Notes: generated by a model not told the origin, from the letters alone. Positions 17,276-26,399 are shown, numbered from the stretch's first letter. The stretch: DNA of 64,000 nt from Leucobacter muris (GCF_004028235.1 NZ_CP035037.1:1426001-1490000); one strand, 5' to 3'. A program made the numbers and translations.

Positions 17276-17322
17276 AACGCGCGAACGGGGGCCCGCCGAA
17301 GTCGGGCCCCCGTTCGCGCGTT
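17276..17322. terminator. Bidirectional terminator between aceA and the YqhA-like gene
   Basis: A perfect 20-bp stem (AACGCGCGAACGGGGGCCCG and complement) encloses a 7-base loop and is followed by TTT. It lies between two convergent genes and can serve both. Confidence 0.9.
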
Positions 17323-17336
17323 TCAGCGGTCCGCGT

Positions 17337-18083
17337 TCACTCGAGGATGCGGGCGCCCTCGGGAAGCTGCGAGCCGGCGGGGAGCCGGACGGTCACGTAG
17401 CCGTCGGCCGCGGGGGCCGGGACGGGGTCCCGCAGCGACGCCTCCAGGCGCCCAGCCGTGAGCTGCTCGTTCTTCGGCGCGGCGGGGTGCTGGTGGCTCA
17501 TCTTGTCGATCCAGGCGAGCGCCAGAGCGGAGACGATGAACGCGAGGTGGATCACCACCTCCCACAGCACGCCGTCCCACGAGTAGAGCACCGTGCCGTT
17601 CGCGTTGTGCACGAGGCCGCCGTCCATGCGGCCGACCTCGATGAAGGTCTTGAGCAGATGGATCGACGAGATCGAGATGATCGAGATCGCGAGCTTCACC
17701 TTGAGCAGGTTGGCGTTCACGTGCGACAGCCAGTCGGGCTCATCGTGGTGGCCCTCGACGCGGATCTTCGAGACGAAGGTCTCGTAGCCGCCGATGATCA
17801 CCATGATGAGCAGATTCGCGATCATCACGATGTCGATGAGCGCGAGCACGCTGAGCATGACCTCGGTCTCGCTGATGTGGCCCTCGAGGATGGCGCCCTC
17901 GATGAGGTGCCAGAGCTCGACGAAGAAGAGCACGACGTAGACCGCCTGGGCGATGATGAGGCCGAGGTAGAGCGGGGCCTGCAGCCAGCGGCTCGCGAAG
18001 ATGAATCCGGCGAGCGTGCGGGAGGCGGGGCCGGGACCCCGCTGGGTGCTGCGCTCGATCGGAGGGGTCGAACGGTCGGTCAC
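17337..18083 (-). CDS. YqhA/UPF0114 family membrane protein
   Basis: 248 residues. The first ~25 are polar and proline-rich, followed by LAGFIFASRWLQAPLYLGLI and three further hydrophobic segments; EVMLSVLALIDIVMIANLLIM and KVKLAISIISISSIHLLK are characteristic of the UPF0114 (YqhA, TIGR00645) family, of unknown function. The C-terminal ~70 residues are polar with a final VRLPAGSQLPEGARIL and are not part of the core family. It converges on aceA across the terminator and is divergent from terC. Confidence 0.85.
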   Translation of the reverse strand: MTDRSTPPIERSTQRGPGPASRTLAGFIFASRWLQAPLYLGLIIAQAVYVVLFFVELWHLIEGAILEGHISETEVMLSVLALIDIVMIANLLIMVIIGGYETFVSKIRVEGHHDEPDWLSHVNANLLKVKLAISIISISSIHLLKTFIEVGRMDGGLVHNANGTVLYSWDGVLWEVVIHLAFIVSALALAWIDKMSHQHPAAPKNEQLTAGRLEASLRDPVPAPAADGYVTVRLPAGSQLPEGARILE

Positions 18084-18278
18084 GGGCGTCCTTTCGTCTG
18101 CGGAGGATCACATCGTAGCGAGGCGAACCCCGTCTCGCGCTGGGAACGCGACGGTGCGGGGCGCTGCGCGCACCCGCCCGTCGATCGGAACGAGCCGGGA
18201 GCGCCGATCTCTCGGCGGACCCCGCGACTCGCCGACGAGCGCTGAGCGCTCGGCCCCGCCGGGGTATGATGATGCCTT

Positions 18279-18428
18279 CGAGAGGGAGTATTCCGTTTCG
18301 TCCGTGTCGTCAGTACGCCGGGCTCCGTGGCCCGGCCGGTGCGGACGCGGTGGGGTTCCGCCGCTTCGCGGGGAGCCTCGCCGGGGAGAGACTTTCGGTT
18401 ACTCCGCGTACCCGCGCCACACCGAAAG
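18279..18428 (+). promoter_or_regulatory. yybP-ykoY (Mn2+) riboswitch controlling terC
   Basis: CGAGAG (18279-18284) followed by GGAGTA, then GTCGTCAGTAC (18307-18317), hairpins, and GAGA-CTTTCG (18388-18397) reproduce the yybP-ykoY consensus; CGAGAG pairs with CTTTCG as helix P1. CTTTCGGT (18392-18399) can alternatively pair with ACCGAAAG (18421-18428), which carries the terC ribosome-binding bases AAAGAG. Ligand-stabilised P1 would therefore free translation. TATGAT at 18265-18270 is the likely -10. This accounts for most of the gap 18084-18435. Confidence 0.8.
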
Positions 18429-18435
18429 AGTTGCC

Positions 18436-19455
18436 GTGACCCCTGTTCTTCCGCTCTGGTTCGAGATCGGAGCGATGGTCGTGCTCGTCGCGATCCTCGT
18501 CATCGACCTGCTCCTCATCATCAAGCGCCCGCACGTGCCGAGCATGCGCGAAGCCAGCCTCTGGGTCGGCTTCTACGTGCTGCTCGCCCTCGTCTTCGCC
18601 GGCTGCATGTTCCTGCTGGGCGATGTGCAGCACGGCACCGAGTTCCTCGCGGGCTGGCTCACGGAGTACAGCCTCTCGATTGACAACCTCTTCGTGTTCG
18701 TGCTGATCCTCGGCAGCTTCAAGGTGCCGTACGCCTACCAGCAGCGGGCCCTCATGATCGGCATCATCCTCGCGCTGATCTTCCGCGGACTGTTCATCCT
18801 GGCCGGCGCGGCCATCATCGAGCGCTTCATCGCCGTGTTCTTCCTGTTCGGAGCCTGGCTCATCTGGACGGCGTGGCAGCAGGTCAAGCCCGGCGGGCAC
18901 GACGAGCAGGGCGACGGGCTCGCCGTGCGTCTCGCGAAGAGGATGTTCCCCTTCAGCGACCACTACGACGGCGGCAAGCTGCGCACCACGGTCGACGGCA
19001 AGCGCATGTTCACGCCCTTCCTGCTCGTGCTGATCTCGCTCGGCGCCACCGACCTGCTGTTCGCGCTCGACTCGATCCCCGCGATCTTCGGCATCACGCA
19101 GAGCCCCTTCATCGTCTTCACCGCCAACGTCTTCGCGCTCATGGGCCTGCGCCAGCTGTACTTCCTGCTCGGCGGCCTGCTCGATCGCCTGGAGTACCTC
19201 AAGTACGGCATCGCAGCGATCCTCGCTTTCATCGGCGTGAAGCTCATCTTCCACGCCCTGCACGAGAACGAGCTGCCCTTCATCAACGGCGGCGAGCACG
19301 TGCCGGTGCCCGAGATCAACACGTGGGTGTCGCTCGGCTTCATCGTCACGGCGATGGCGATCGCTACGGTTGCGAGCGTCGTGAAGATGAACCGCGAGGC
19401 GAAGCGCACCGGCGAGCGGCTGCACCTCGGCGCTCACGAGAACCCCGGCGACTGA
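18436..19455 (+). CDS. TerC family membrane protein (metal/tellurium-resistance-type)
   Basis: 339 residues from GTG 18436, whose AAAGAG ribosome-binding site lies within a riboswitch hairpin. It has about nine membrane segments; EYSLSIDNLFVFVLILGSF and SLGATDLLFALDSIPAIFGI hold the conserved acidic residues of the TerC family. TerC/Alx proteins are now linked to manganese export or metal loading of secreted enzymes, fitting the manganese riboswitch upstream. The longer reading starting near 18001 lies in the divergent gene and leader and is not used. A hairpin terminator follows the stop codon. Confidence 0.92.
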   Translation: MTPVLPLWFEIGAMVVLVAILVIDLLLIIKRPHVPSMREASLWVGFYVLLALVFAGCMFLLGDVQHGTEFLAGWLTEYSLSIDNLFVFVLILGSFKVPYAYQQRALMIGIILALIFRGLFILAGAAIIERFIAVFFLFGAWLIWTAWQQVKPGGHDEQGDGLAVRLAKRMFPFSDHYDGGKLRTTVDGKRMFTPFLLVLISLGATDLLFALDSIPAIFGITQSPFIVFTANVFALMGLRQLYFLLGGLLDRLEYLKYGIAAILAFIGVKLIFHALHENELPFINGGEHVPVPEINTWVSLGFIVTAMAIATVASVVKMNREAKRTGERLHLGAHENPGD

Positions 19456-19464
19456 ACCGGTCGC

Positions 19465-19501
19465 ACCGGGTGCCCGCTTCCAGGGAACGCGGGCACCCGG
19501 T
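19465..19501 (+). terminator. Terminator hairpin after terC
   Basis: ACCGGGTGCCCGC (19465-19477) and GCGGGCACCCGGT (19489-19501) form a perfect 13-bp stem with an 11-base loop. It lacks a long T-run and abuts the -10 element of the leu leader. Confidence 0.75.
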
Positions 19502-19503
19502 GG

Positions 19504-19509
19504 TAGACT
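19504..19509 (+). promoter_or_regulatory. -10 element of the leu leader transcript
   Basis: TAGACT lies seven bases before the ATG of the leader peptide, predicting a transcript that begins at or next to that ATG. The -35 region overlaps the terC terminator and is not recognisable. Confidence 0.6.
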
Positions 19510-19516
19510 CTTCGCT

Positions 19517-19561
19517 ATGCGTCGTCGGCAGCTTCTTCTTCCTTGCCGCGACGGGGTGTAG
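19517..19561 (+). CDS. leu leader peptide (14 aa, three consecutive Leu codons)
   Basis: ATG at 19517 opens a 14-codon frame ending TAG at 19561, reading MRRRQLLLPCRDGV. The three leucines are CTT CTT CTT (19532-19540), a codon seldom used in this GC-rich window, where CTC and CTG dominate; this would sharpen sensitivity to charged tRNA-Leu. It precedes leuC by 91 bases and is followed by competing hairpins. The pattern is that of a classical attenuation leader for leucine biosynthesis. No ribosome-binding site is present; translation is probably leaderless. Confidence 0.75.
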   Translation: MRRRQLLLPCRDGV

Positions 19562-19601
19562 CATTTCGGCCCTCCCGTCGCGGAGTCCGGCACGGCCGAA
19601 A
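19546..19601 (+). promoter_or_regulatory. Mutually exclusive hairpins of the leu attenuator
   Basis: Helix A pairs CCGCGACGGG (19546-19555, inside the leader ORF) with CCCGTCGCGG (19574-19583), ten perfect pairs. Helix B pairs TTTCGGCC (19564-19571) with GGCCGAAA (19594-19601). A's loop contains B's left arm, so the two compete. A ribosome paused at the Leu codons would mask A and favour B. No U-run identifies which state terminates, so polarity is unresolved. Confidence 0.65.
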
Positions 19602-19652
19602 AGCAATCGCGCGCGTTGGCGCATGCAAGTTACGGAATAGAGAAGCGCACGT

Positions 19653-21143
19653 ATGACTGAAGCAACCAAGCCCCGAACTCTGGCCGAGAAGCTGTGGGAC
19701 GACCACGTGGTCGTGAAGGGCGAGAACGGCGAGCCGGATCTCATCTACATCGACCTGCACCTCATCCACGAGGTCACCAGTCCGCAGGCCTTCGACGGCC
19801 TGCGCATGGCGAACCGGCCCCTGCGCCGCGTCGATCTCATGATCGCCACCGAGGATCACAACACCCCCACGGTCAACATCACCCGTCAGATCGAGGATCC
19901 GACGAGCCGGCTGCAGATCGAAACGCTGCGCCACAACGTCGAGGACTTCGGCGTGCGCGCCCACCCGCTCGGCGACAAAGAGCAGGGCATCGTGCACGTC
20001 GTCGGTCCGCAGCTCGGCCTCACGATGCCGGGCATCACGGTGGTCTGCGGCGACAGCCACACCTCGACCCACGGCGCCTTCGGCGCTCTCGCGTTCGGCA
20101 TCGGCACGAGCGAGGTCGAGCACGTGATGGCGACCCAGACCCTGCCGCTCAAGCCGTTCAAGACCATGGCGATCAACGTCGAGGGCGAGCTGCGCCCCGG
20201 CGTGACCGCGAAGGACATCATCCTCGCGGTCATCGCGAAGATCGGCACCGGCGGCGGGCAGGGTTATGTGCTCGAGTACCGCGGATCGGCGATCCGCAGC
20301 CTCTCGATGGACGGCCGCATGACGATCTGCAACATGTCGATCGAAGCCGGTGCCCGCGCGGGCATGGTCGCGCCCGACGAGATCACCTTCGACTATGTCA
20401 AGGGTCGTCCGCACGCGCCGCAGGGCGACGACTGGGATCGCGCCGTCGAGTACTGGAAGACGCTGCCCACCGACGACGGCGCCGTCTTCGACCGCGAGGT
20501 GTTCATCGATGCCGGCGAGCTCGAGCCCTTCGTGACCTGGGGCACGAACCCCGGCCAGGGCGTGCTGCTGAGCGATCGTGTGCCGAACCCCGTCCACATC
20601 GAGGATCCGAACGAGCGCGCCGCCGCCGAGCGAGCGCTCGAGTACACGGACCTCGAGGCCGGCACGCCCATGAAGGAGATCGCGGTCGACGCGGTCTTCA
20701 TGGGCTCCTGCACGAACAGCCGTCTCGACGACCTGCGCACCTTCACCAGCATCATCAAGGGCAAGAAGAAGGCCGAGGGGGTGCGCCTCATCGTGGTGCC
20801 CGGCTCGGCCCGTGTGCGCCTCGAGGCCGAGGCCGAGGGCCTCGACAAGATCGTCGAGGAGTTCGGCGGCGAGTGGCGCTTCGCGGGCTGCTCGATGTGC
20901 CTCGGCATGAACCCCGATCAGCTGGCCCCGGGGGAGCGCTGCGCCTCGACCTCGAACCGCAACTTCGAGGGCCGCCAGGGCAAGGGTGGCCGCACCCACC
21001 TCGTGTCTCCGCTCGTCGCCGCCGCGACCGCGATCCGCGGCACGCTCTCGAGCCCCTGGGATCTGAAGGAGGATGCCGAGAACGGCATCACGCACGACGC
21101 GGACGGCGCGGCGCACGCCGCCGAGAAGGTTGAGGCAGCGTAA
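19653..21143 (+). CDS. leuC: 3-isopropylmalate dehydratase, large subunit
   Basis: 496 residues, normal for bacterial LeuC. It isomerises 2- to 3-isopropylmalate in leucine synthesis together with LeuD. The [4Fe-4S] ligands are in [13 protein letters not shown] (about 350) and [13 protein letters not shown] (about 412); [14 protein letters not shown] is the aconitase-family substrate motif. GAGAAG precedes the ATG. It is followed two bases later by leuD and preceded by the leucine leader peptide, so leucine-dependent attenuation is expected. Confidence 0.97.
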   Translation: MTEATKPRTLAEKLWDDHVVVKGENGEPDLIYIDLHLIHEVTSPQAFDGLRMANRPLRRVDLMIATEDHNTPTVNITRQIEDPTSRLQIETLRHNVEDFGVRAHPLGDKEQGIVHVVGPQLGLTMPGITVVCGDSHTSTHGAFGALAFGIGTSEVEHVMATQTLPLKPFKTMAINVEGELRPGVTAKDIILAVIAKIGTGGGQGYVLEYRGSAIRSLSMDGRMTICNMSIEAGARAGMVAPDEITFDYVKGRPHAPQGDDWDRAVEYWKTLPTDDGAVFDREVFIDAGELEPFVTWGTNPGQGVLLSDRVPNPVHIEDPNERAAAERALEYTDLEAGTPMKEIAVDAVFMGSCTNSRLDDLRTFTSIIKGKKKAEGVRLIVVPGSARVRLEAEAEGLDKIVEEFGGEWRFAGCSMCLGMNPDQLAPGERCASTSNRNFEGRQGKGGRTHLVSPLVAAATAIRGTLSSPWDLKEDAENGITHDADGAAHAAEKVEAA

Positions 21144-21145
21144 CC

Positions 21146-21748
21146 ATGGACAAGTTCATCACGATGTCGGGCATCGCCGCACCGCTGAAGCGCTCCAACG
21201 TCGACACCGACCAGATCATCCCCGCCGTCTTCCTGAAGCGCGTCACCAAGACCGGCTTCGACGACGCGCTCTTCTACCACTGGCGGCAAGATGAGGGCTT
21301 CGTGCTCAACCAGCCCGTCTTCCAGGGCGCCGAGATCCTGGTCGCCGGCCCCGACTTCGGCACCGGATCGTCGCGGGAGCACGCCGTCTGGGCGCTGCGC
21401 GACTTCGGCTTCAAGGTGGTCATCTCGCCGCGCTTCGCCGACATCTTCCGAGGCAACTCCGGGAAGCAGGGTCTGCTCGCCGCCCAGGTCGAAGAGGCCG
21501 ACGTCGAGAAGCTCTGGGCGGCGATCGACGCCGAGCCCGGAGTGCAGCTGACCGTGAGCCTGGAAGACCGCACCGTCTCGGTCGGCGACCTGACCGTGCC
21601 GTTCCAGGTCGACGATTACACCCGCTGGCGTCTGATGGAGGGGCTCGACGACATCTCGCTGACCCTTCGCAACGAGTCGGCAATCACTGAATTCGAGGCT
21701 CGGCGACCGACCTGGATGCCGACCACAACCCCGCTGGAGGCCGCGTGA
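21146..21748 (+). CDS. leuD: 3-isopropylmalate dehydratase, small subunit
   Basis: 200 residues. It forms the swivel domain that completes the LeuCD active site: [15 protein letters not shown] near the N-terminus and [20 protein letters not shown] (about 72-91) are diagnostic. It starts two bases after leuC ends, and its stop overlaps the murA GTG by four bases, so leuC, leuD and murA are likely one transcript and translationally coupled. Expression would fall under the leu leader. Confidence 0.97.
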   Translation: MDKFITMSGIAAPLKRSNVDTDQIIPAVFLKRVTKTGFDDALFYHWRQDEGFVLNQPVFQGAEILVAGPDFGTGSSREHAVWALRDFGFKVVISPRFADIFRGNSGKQGLLAAQVEEADVEKLWAAIDAEPGVQLTVSLEDRTVSVGDLTVPFQVDDYTRWRLMEGLDDISLTLRNESAITEFEARRPTWMPTTTPLEAA

Positions 21749-23151
21749 GCGAGCAGGACGCACCGAACGACGACACGACCGCCGAAGGGCTCAAGAAAGA
21801 CGCTCAGAAAGCCGGCGCCCGCGTGGGGCTGACCTCCGATGAGATCCTCATCAACGGCGGTCGGCCTCTGCAGGGGCGGATCGAGGTGCGCGGCGCCAAG
21901 AACCTCGCCACCAAGGCGATGGTGGCGGCGCTGCTCGGCAAGTCGCCCAGCGTGCTGCGCAACGTGCCGAACATCTCCGACGTGCGCGTCGTCGCCGGTC
22001 TGCTGGCCCTGCACGGCGTGTTGATCACCCGCGGCGACGAGCCGGGCGTGTGGCGCCTGGACCCCTCGAACGTCGAGGTGGCCCACCAGGCCGACATCGA
22101 CGCGCACGCGGGGTCGTCCCGCATCCCGATCCTCTTCTGCGGCCCGCTGCTGCACCGTCTCGGCGAGGCGTTCATCCCCGACCTCGGCGGGTGCCGCATC
22201 GGCGACCGGCCCATCGACTTCCACCTCGACGCACTGCGCAAGTTCGGTGCGGTCGTCGAGAAGCTGCCGAGCGGCATCAGCCTCACGGCCCCCAACGGGC
22301 TCAAAGGCGCCAACATCGAGCTGCCCTACCCGTCGGTCGGTGCCACCGAGCAGGTGCTGCTCACGAGCGTGCTCGCCGAGGGGCAGACCGAGCTGCGCAA
22401 CGCGGCGATCGAGCCCGAGATCATCGACCTCATCTGCATCCTGCAGAAGATGGGCGCGATCATCACGGTCGAGCCCAACCGCGTCATCTTCATCGAGGGC
22501 GTGAAAGAGCTGCGGGGCTACGACCACGCGGCGATCTTCGACCGCAACGAGGCCGCCAGCTGGGCCGCAGCCGCCCTCGCCACGAAGGGCGACGTGTTCG
22601 TCGGAGGCGCGAAGCAGGAGGAGATGATGACCTTCCTCAACGTCTTCCGCAAGGTCGGCGGCGACTTCGACGTGCACTCTGACGGCATCCGCTTCTGGCA
22701 TCCCGGGGGCGACCTCAAGCCGGTGACCATCGAGACCGACGTGCACCCCGGCTTCATGACCGACTGGCAGCAGCCTCTCGTCGTCGCCCTCACCCAGGCC
22801 CAGGGCGTGTCGACGATTCACGAGACGGTCTACGAGAACCGTTTCGGATTCACCGAGGCCCTCAACAAGATGGGCGCCGACATCGTGGTCTACAAGGAGG
22901 GGCTGCACGACAGCACCCGCCGCGTGATGCGCCGCGAATTCGAGCAGGCCGCCGTGATCACGGGGCCCACCCCGCTCACGGGTGCCGACATCGAGGTGCC
23001 CGACCTGCGGGGCGGTTTCAGCCACCTCATCGCGGCGCTCACCGCCGAGGGAAGCTCGAAGGTCACGAACATCGGCATCATCTCGCGCGGCTACGAGAAC
23101 TTCATCGAGAAGCTGCGGCAGCTCGGCGCCGACTTCGTCTACGAGAGCTGA
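21745..23151 (+). CDS. murA: UDP-N-acetylglucosamine 1-carboxyvinyltransferase
   Basis: 468 residues from GTG 21745, about 45 longer than E. coli MurA; the extra length is mainly a polar ~30-residue N-terminal extension. It transfers enolpyruvate from PEP to UDP-GlcNAc, the first committed step of peptidoglycan synthesis. [15 protein letters not shown] carries the PEP-binding cysteine (fosfomycin target), which is retained; [16 protein letters not shown] near the N-terminus carries the conserved KN motif. Its start overlaps the leuD stop. A hairpin follows the gene and separates it from plsC. Confidence 0.95.
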   Translation: MSEQDAPNDDTTAEGLKKDAQKAGARVGLTSDEILINGGRPLQGRIEVRGAKNLATKAMVAALLGKSPSVLRNVPNISDVRVVAGLLALHGVLITRGDEPGVWRLDPSNVEVAHQADIDAHAGSSRIPILFCGPLLHRLGEAFIPDLGGCRIGDRPIDFHLDALRKFGAVVEKLPSGISLTAPNGLKGANIELPYPSVGATEQVLLTSVLAEGQTELRNAAIEPEIIDLICILQKMGAIITVEPNRVIFIEGVKELRGYDHAAIFDRNEAASWAAAALATKGDVFVGGAKQEEMMTFLNVFRKVGGDFDVHSDGIRFWHPGGDLKPVTIETDVHPGFMTDWQQPLVVALTQAQGVSTIHETVYENRFGFTEALNKMGADIVVYKEGLHDSTRRVMRREFEQAAVITGPTPLTGADIEVPDLRGGFSHLIAALTAEGSSKVTNIGIISRGYENFIEKLRQLGADFVYES

Positions 23152-23167
23152 TCCCTCGATATCGCCT

Positions 23168-23193
23168 CCCCGGCACGGTATGCCGTGCCGGGG
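23168..23193 (+). terminator. Hairpin after murA
   Basis: CCCCGGCACGG (23168-23178) and CCGTGCCGGGG (23183-23193) form an 11-bp stem with a TATG loop, 17 bases after the murA stop. There is no T-run. Confidence 0.7.
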
Positions 23194-23217
23194 GCGCGGG
23201 AGCGGGATAATGGGACC

Positions 23218-23994
23218 ATGACTGACACGGTAAAACTCCGCAGCCGCCCCTCCGCGGAGAAGCGTCGACCCTCCGTGTTTTGGTTCCTGGCCGGGATGAT
23301 CCTGCCGGTGTGGTCCGTCATGGTGCGCTACCGCTTCGCGCCGCAGTCGAAGCTGCCCAAGACGGGCCCCTTCATCCTCGCGCCGAACCACTACAGCGAG
23401 ATCGACCCCATCGCGATGGGCGCGGCCGTCTGGCATCTCGGGCGGCTGCCCCGGTTCATGGCGAAGGCGAGCCTCTTCCGCGTGCCCGTGCTGGGGTGGG
23501 TGCTGCGAGCCTCCGGTCAGATCCCGGTCGAGCGCCAGGGATCCACCCGGCCCGCACGCGACGGAGTCAACCCGATGGGGGCCGCCGGCCAGCTCATCGA
23601 GCGCGAGTCGGGGGTGATCGTGTACCCGGAGGGGTCGCTCACCCGCGATCCGGATCTCTGGCCCATGCGGGGCAAGTCGGGCGCCGTGCGCCTCGCTCTC
23701 GAGTCGGGTATTCCCCTGATCCCCGTCGCCCACTGGGGCACCCAGGATCTGATGCCGCGCTACGCGAAGCGCATCCATCCGTTCCCGCGCAAGACCATCC
23801 GGGTCTCGGTGGGCGAGCCGCTCGACCTCAGCCGCTTCGAGAACCGTCCCGTCGATCAGCGCGTCGTCACCGAGGCCACGAGCCTGCTCATGGACGCGAT
23901 CACCGCGCTGCTCGCCGAGTTGCGCGGTGAGCAGCCGCCAGCCGAGCGCTGGGACCCCAGCAAGCACCAGCAGAACGAGACGGGCCGCTTTTGA
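23218..23994 (+). CDS. plsC: 1-acyl-sn-glycerol-3-phosphate acyltransferase
   Basis: 258 residues. NHYSEIDP is the HX4D catalytic motif and YPEGSLTRDP the glycerophosphate-binding motif of the LPLAT family; a hydrophobic helix near residues 20-40 anchors it to the membrane. It makes phosphatidic acid. ATG 23218 is chosen because a GATAAT -10 element (23206-23211) lies six bases upstream, implying a leaderless mRNA. The stop overlaps the gpsA TTG start, placing plsC, gpsA and ddl in one operon; gpsA supplies the glycerol-3-phosphate backbone. Confidence 0.92.
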   Translation: MTDTVKLRSRPSAEKRRPSVFWFLAGMILPVWSVMVRYRFAPQSKLPKTGPFILAPNHYSEIDPIAMGAAVWHLGRLPRFMAKASLFRVPVLGWVLRASGQIPVERQGSTRPARDGVNPMGAAGQLIERESGVIVYPEGSLTRDPDLWPMRGKSGAVRLALESGIPLIPVAHWGTQDLMPRYAKRIHPFPRKTIRVSVGEPLDLSRFENRPVDQRVVTEATSLLMDAITALLAELRGEQPPAERWDPSKHQQNETGRF

Positions 23995-25115
23995 GCACGC
24001 GGCCGATCCCGATCGTCACCGGTAGGAATCTGCGCAACCGCGGCCGCAGGGTCGCGGTCATCGGAGCGGGCAGCTGGGGCACCACGTTCGCGAAGGTGCT
24101 CTGCGACGCGGGCTGCGATGTCACCGTCTGGGCGCGTCGGCGCGAGGTCGCGCACGAGATCCAGGTCGCGAAGCGCAACACCCAGTACCTCGCCGGCATC
24201 AACCTGCCGAAGAGCCTGAAGGCGACCGACGACCTCAGCGTCGCGCTGCGCGGCGCGGGCCTCGTCTTCCTCGCGGTGCCGAGCCAGACCCTGCGGCAGA
24301 ACCTGCTCGACATCGAGCCCTACCTCGACCGGCGCAGCGTGCTAGTGAGCCTCGTGAAGGGGGTCGAGAAGACCACGACCATGCGCATGTCGCAGGTGAT
24401 GGCCGACACGCTCGACCTCGACCCGACGCGCATCGGCGTGATCTCGGGCCCCAATATCGCGCTCGAGATCGCGAAGGAGCAGCCGACCGGCGGCGTCGCA
24501 TCCTGCGCCGATCTCACCGTCGCGCAGGAGATCGCGACTGCCGCCTCCGCGCCCTACTTCCGCACCTACGTCAACACCGACGTCGTCGGCACCGAGCTCG
24601 GCGGCGTGCTCAAGAACCTCATCGCGCTGGCGATCGGCATCGTCGACGGCGTGGGCTACGGCGAGAACACGAAGGCCGCGATCATCACGCGCGGCATCGC
24701 CGAGATGACCCAGTTCTCCGTCGCGCACGGCGCGGATCCCGCGACCCTCTCGGGACTCGCCGGCCTCGGCGACCTCATCGCTACCTGCCAGTCGCCGCTC
24801 TCCCGCAACAACACCGCCGGCCGCCTCATCGGGCAGGGCTACACGCAGGAGGAGACGCGGGAGCAGATGCAGCAGGTCGCCGAGGGCATCACGTCGGTGC
24901 CCCCGGTGCTCGAGCTCGCCCGCGAGCTGGGCATCCGCATGCCCATCGTGGAGCAGGTGCAGATGGTGCTCGACGGCCGCATGGCCCCGAAGGATCTCGG
25001 CCCGCACCTCGCCACCGAAGACGACGTACCGCAGCCCGAGCAGGCGATTCCCGACGGAGCCCACGAGGGCACGTGGCGGCGACTGCTCAACCGTTTGAAG
25101 GGAACCCAGGCGTGA
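23991..25115 (+). CDS. gpsA: NAD(P)+-dependent glycerol-3-phosphate dehydrogenase
   Basis: 374 residues from TTG 23991, overlapping the plsC stop by four bases. Rossmann motif VAVIGAGSWGTTFAKVL near residue 20, ISGPNIALEIAKEQPT in the middle, and the C-terminal catalytic region GLGDLIATCQSPLSRN are diagnostic. It reduces dihydroxyacetone phosphate to sn-glycerol-3-phosphate for phospholipids. It is longer than most GpsA proteins (about 335) through an N-terminal extension of ~15 and a polar C-terminal tail of ~30 residues. The stop overlaps the ddl GTG. Confidence 0.95.
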   Translation: MSTRPIPIVTGRNLRNRGRRVAVIGAGSWGTTFAKVLCDAGCDVTVWARRREVAHEIQVAKRNTQYLAGINLPKSLKATDDLSVALRGAGLVFLAVPSQTLRQNLLDIEPYLDRRSVLVSLVKGVEKTTTMRMSQVMADTLDLDPTRIGVISGPNIALEIAKEQPTGGVASCADLTVAQEIATAASAPYFRTYVNTDVVGTELGGVLKNLIALAIGIVDGVGYGENTKAAIITRGIAEMTQFSVAHGADPATLSGLAGLGDLIATCQSPLSRNNTAGRLIGQGYTQEETREQMQQVAEGITSVPPVLELARELGIRMPIVEQVQMVLDGRMAPKDLGPHLATEDDVPQPEQAIPDGAHEGTWRRLLNRLKGTQA

Positions 25116-26272
25116 CCGCAGCATCCTCATCCTCCCCGTCGGAGCGCCGCGCCGACGCGCCCGGCGCGGGCGAGAAGCGCACGGTCGCGCTGCTCTTCGG
25201 CGGCCGCTCCAGCGAGCACGGCATCAGCTGCGTCACCGCCGCGGGCGTGCTGCGCGCGATCGACCGCGCGAAGTTCGACGTGATCCCGGTGGGCATCACG
25301 AAGCAGGGGGCCACCGTGCTCATGCGGGAGGAAGACCTCGAGGGGTACCGGCTCGAGCCCGGCGCGCTGCCCGAGGTCGGCGACAACGGCACGCGCGTGC
25401 TGTGGCCGGCCTCCACCGCGACCCGCACGCTCACCGTCGTCGATCAGGCGGGCGCGCTGCGATCGCTGGGGCACGTCGACGCGGTGCTGCCCATGCTGCA
25501 CGGCCCGTACGGCGAAGACGGCACCGTGCAGGGCATGCTCGACCTGGTCGACCTGCCCTATGTGGGCAGCGGCGTCCTGGGCTCGGCGCTCTGCATGGAC
25601 AAGCACGCGGTCAAGACCGTGCTGGCCGACGCCGGCATCCCGGTGGCGCCCTGGCGCACGGTGACGCGCGAGCAGCTCTCTCGCGACCCGTACCTCTCGG
25701 AGCGTCTCGACGAGGGGCTCTCCTACCCGCTGTTCGTGAAGCCGGCCCGGGCCGGCTCGTCGGTGGGGGTGAGCCGGGTCGCCGAGCTCGCCGAGCTGCC
25801 CGCCGCGCTCGAGGTGGCGTTCGCAGAGGATCGCACGGTGCTCATCGAGTCGGGCGTGACGGGGCGCGAGGTGGAGATCGCAGTGCTCGAGGGTCGCGGC
25901 GAGGATCGCCCGCGCACCAGCTCGGTGATCGGCGAGATCGTGTTCACCGGGCGCGACTTCTACGATTTCGAGGCGAAGTATCTCGGGGCCGCGGGCGTCG
26001 AGCTCGCGCTGCCGGCGCAGGTCACGGAGCTCGAGTTCGAGGCGATCCGGGACGCCGCGGTGCGCGCCTTCGAGGTGACGCAGTGCGCCGGGCTCGCGCG
26101 CATCGACTTCTTCCTCACCGACGAGGGACCGGTGCTCAACGAGATCAACACGCTGCCCGGCTTCACCCCGATCTCGATGTACCCGCGGCTCTGGCAGGAG
26201 TCGGGGCTCGAATACACCGACCTCATCACCGAGCTGGTCGAGCTGGCGATCGAGAAGAAGCCCGCCTACTGA
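25112..26272 (+). CDS. ddl: D-alanine--D-alanine ligase
   Basis: 386 residues from GTG 25112, which overlaps the gpsA stop by four bases. After a ~25-residue Ser/Ala-rich N-terminus, VALLFGGRSSEHGISCVTA begins the ligase fold. HGPYGEDGTVQGMLDL and MDKHAVKTVLADAGIPVAPW lead into the ATP-grasp domain, with FVKPARAGSSVGVSRV and the C-terminal NEINTLPGFTPISMYP that binds Mg-ATP and D-Ala. It makes the D-Ala-D-Ala terminus of the peptidoglycan stem peptide. It is the last gene of plsC-gpsA-ddl. Confidence 0.96.
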   Translation: MTAASSSSPSERRADAPGAGEKRTVALLFGGRSSEHGISCVTAAGVLRAIDRAKFDVIPVGITKQGATVLMREEDLEGYRLEPGALPEVGDNGTRVLWPASTATRTLTVVDQAGALRSLGHVDAVLPMLHGPYGEDGTVQGMLDLVDLPYVGSGVLGSALCMDKHAVKTVLADAGIPVAPWRTVTREQLSRDPYLSERLDEGLSYPLFVKPARAGSSVGVSRVAELAELPAALEVAFAEDRTVLIESGVTGREVEIAVLEGRGEDRPRTSSVIGEIVFTGRDFYDFEAKYLGAAGVELALPAQVTELEFEAIRDAAVRAFEVTQCAGLARIDFFLTDEGPVLNEINTLPGFTPISMYPRLWQESGLEYTDLITELVELAIEKKPAY

Positions 26273-26301
26273 GCCCCGGCCCGCTGCGGGTGCGGGTGCT
26301 T

Positions 26302-26399
26302 CCGGTCTCTCGGACGGTACCGGTATCTCGGACGCGATCCCGGGCCTCGATCCGAAGCACCGGTCCCACCCGAGACGCCGGTGTCACCCGAGACACCGG
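26302..26399. repeat. Four copies of a CCGGTNTCTCGGRN motif in inverted arrangement
   Basis: Two plus-strand copies (26302-26315 and 26320-26333) face two minus-strand copies (near 26368-26381 and 26386-26399). They can form a large imperfect cruciform or RNA hairpin. The location, between the convergent ddl and DUF3515 genes, suits a bidirectional terminator. Confidence 0.55.

Noticed and set aside
18001..18435. N-terminal extension of terC encoded upstream of 18436
   Set aside because: This stretch overlaps the divergent gene and the riboswitch; it is Arg/Ser/Pro-rich, and the GTG at 18436 begins directly before the first membrane helix.
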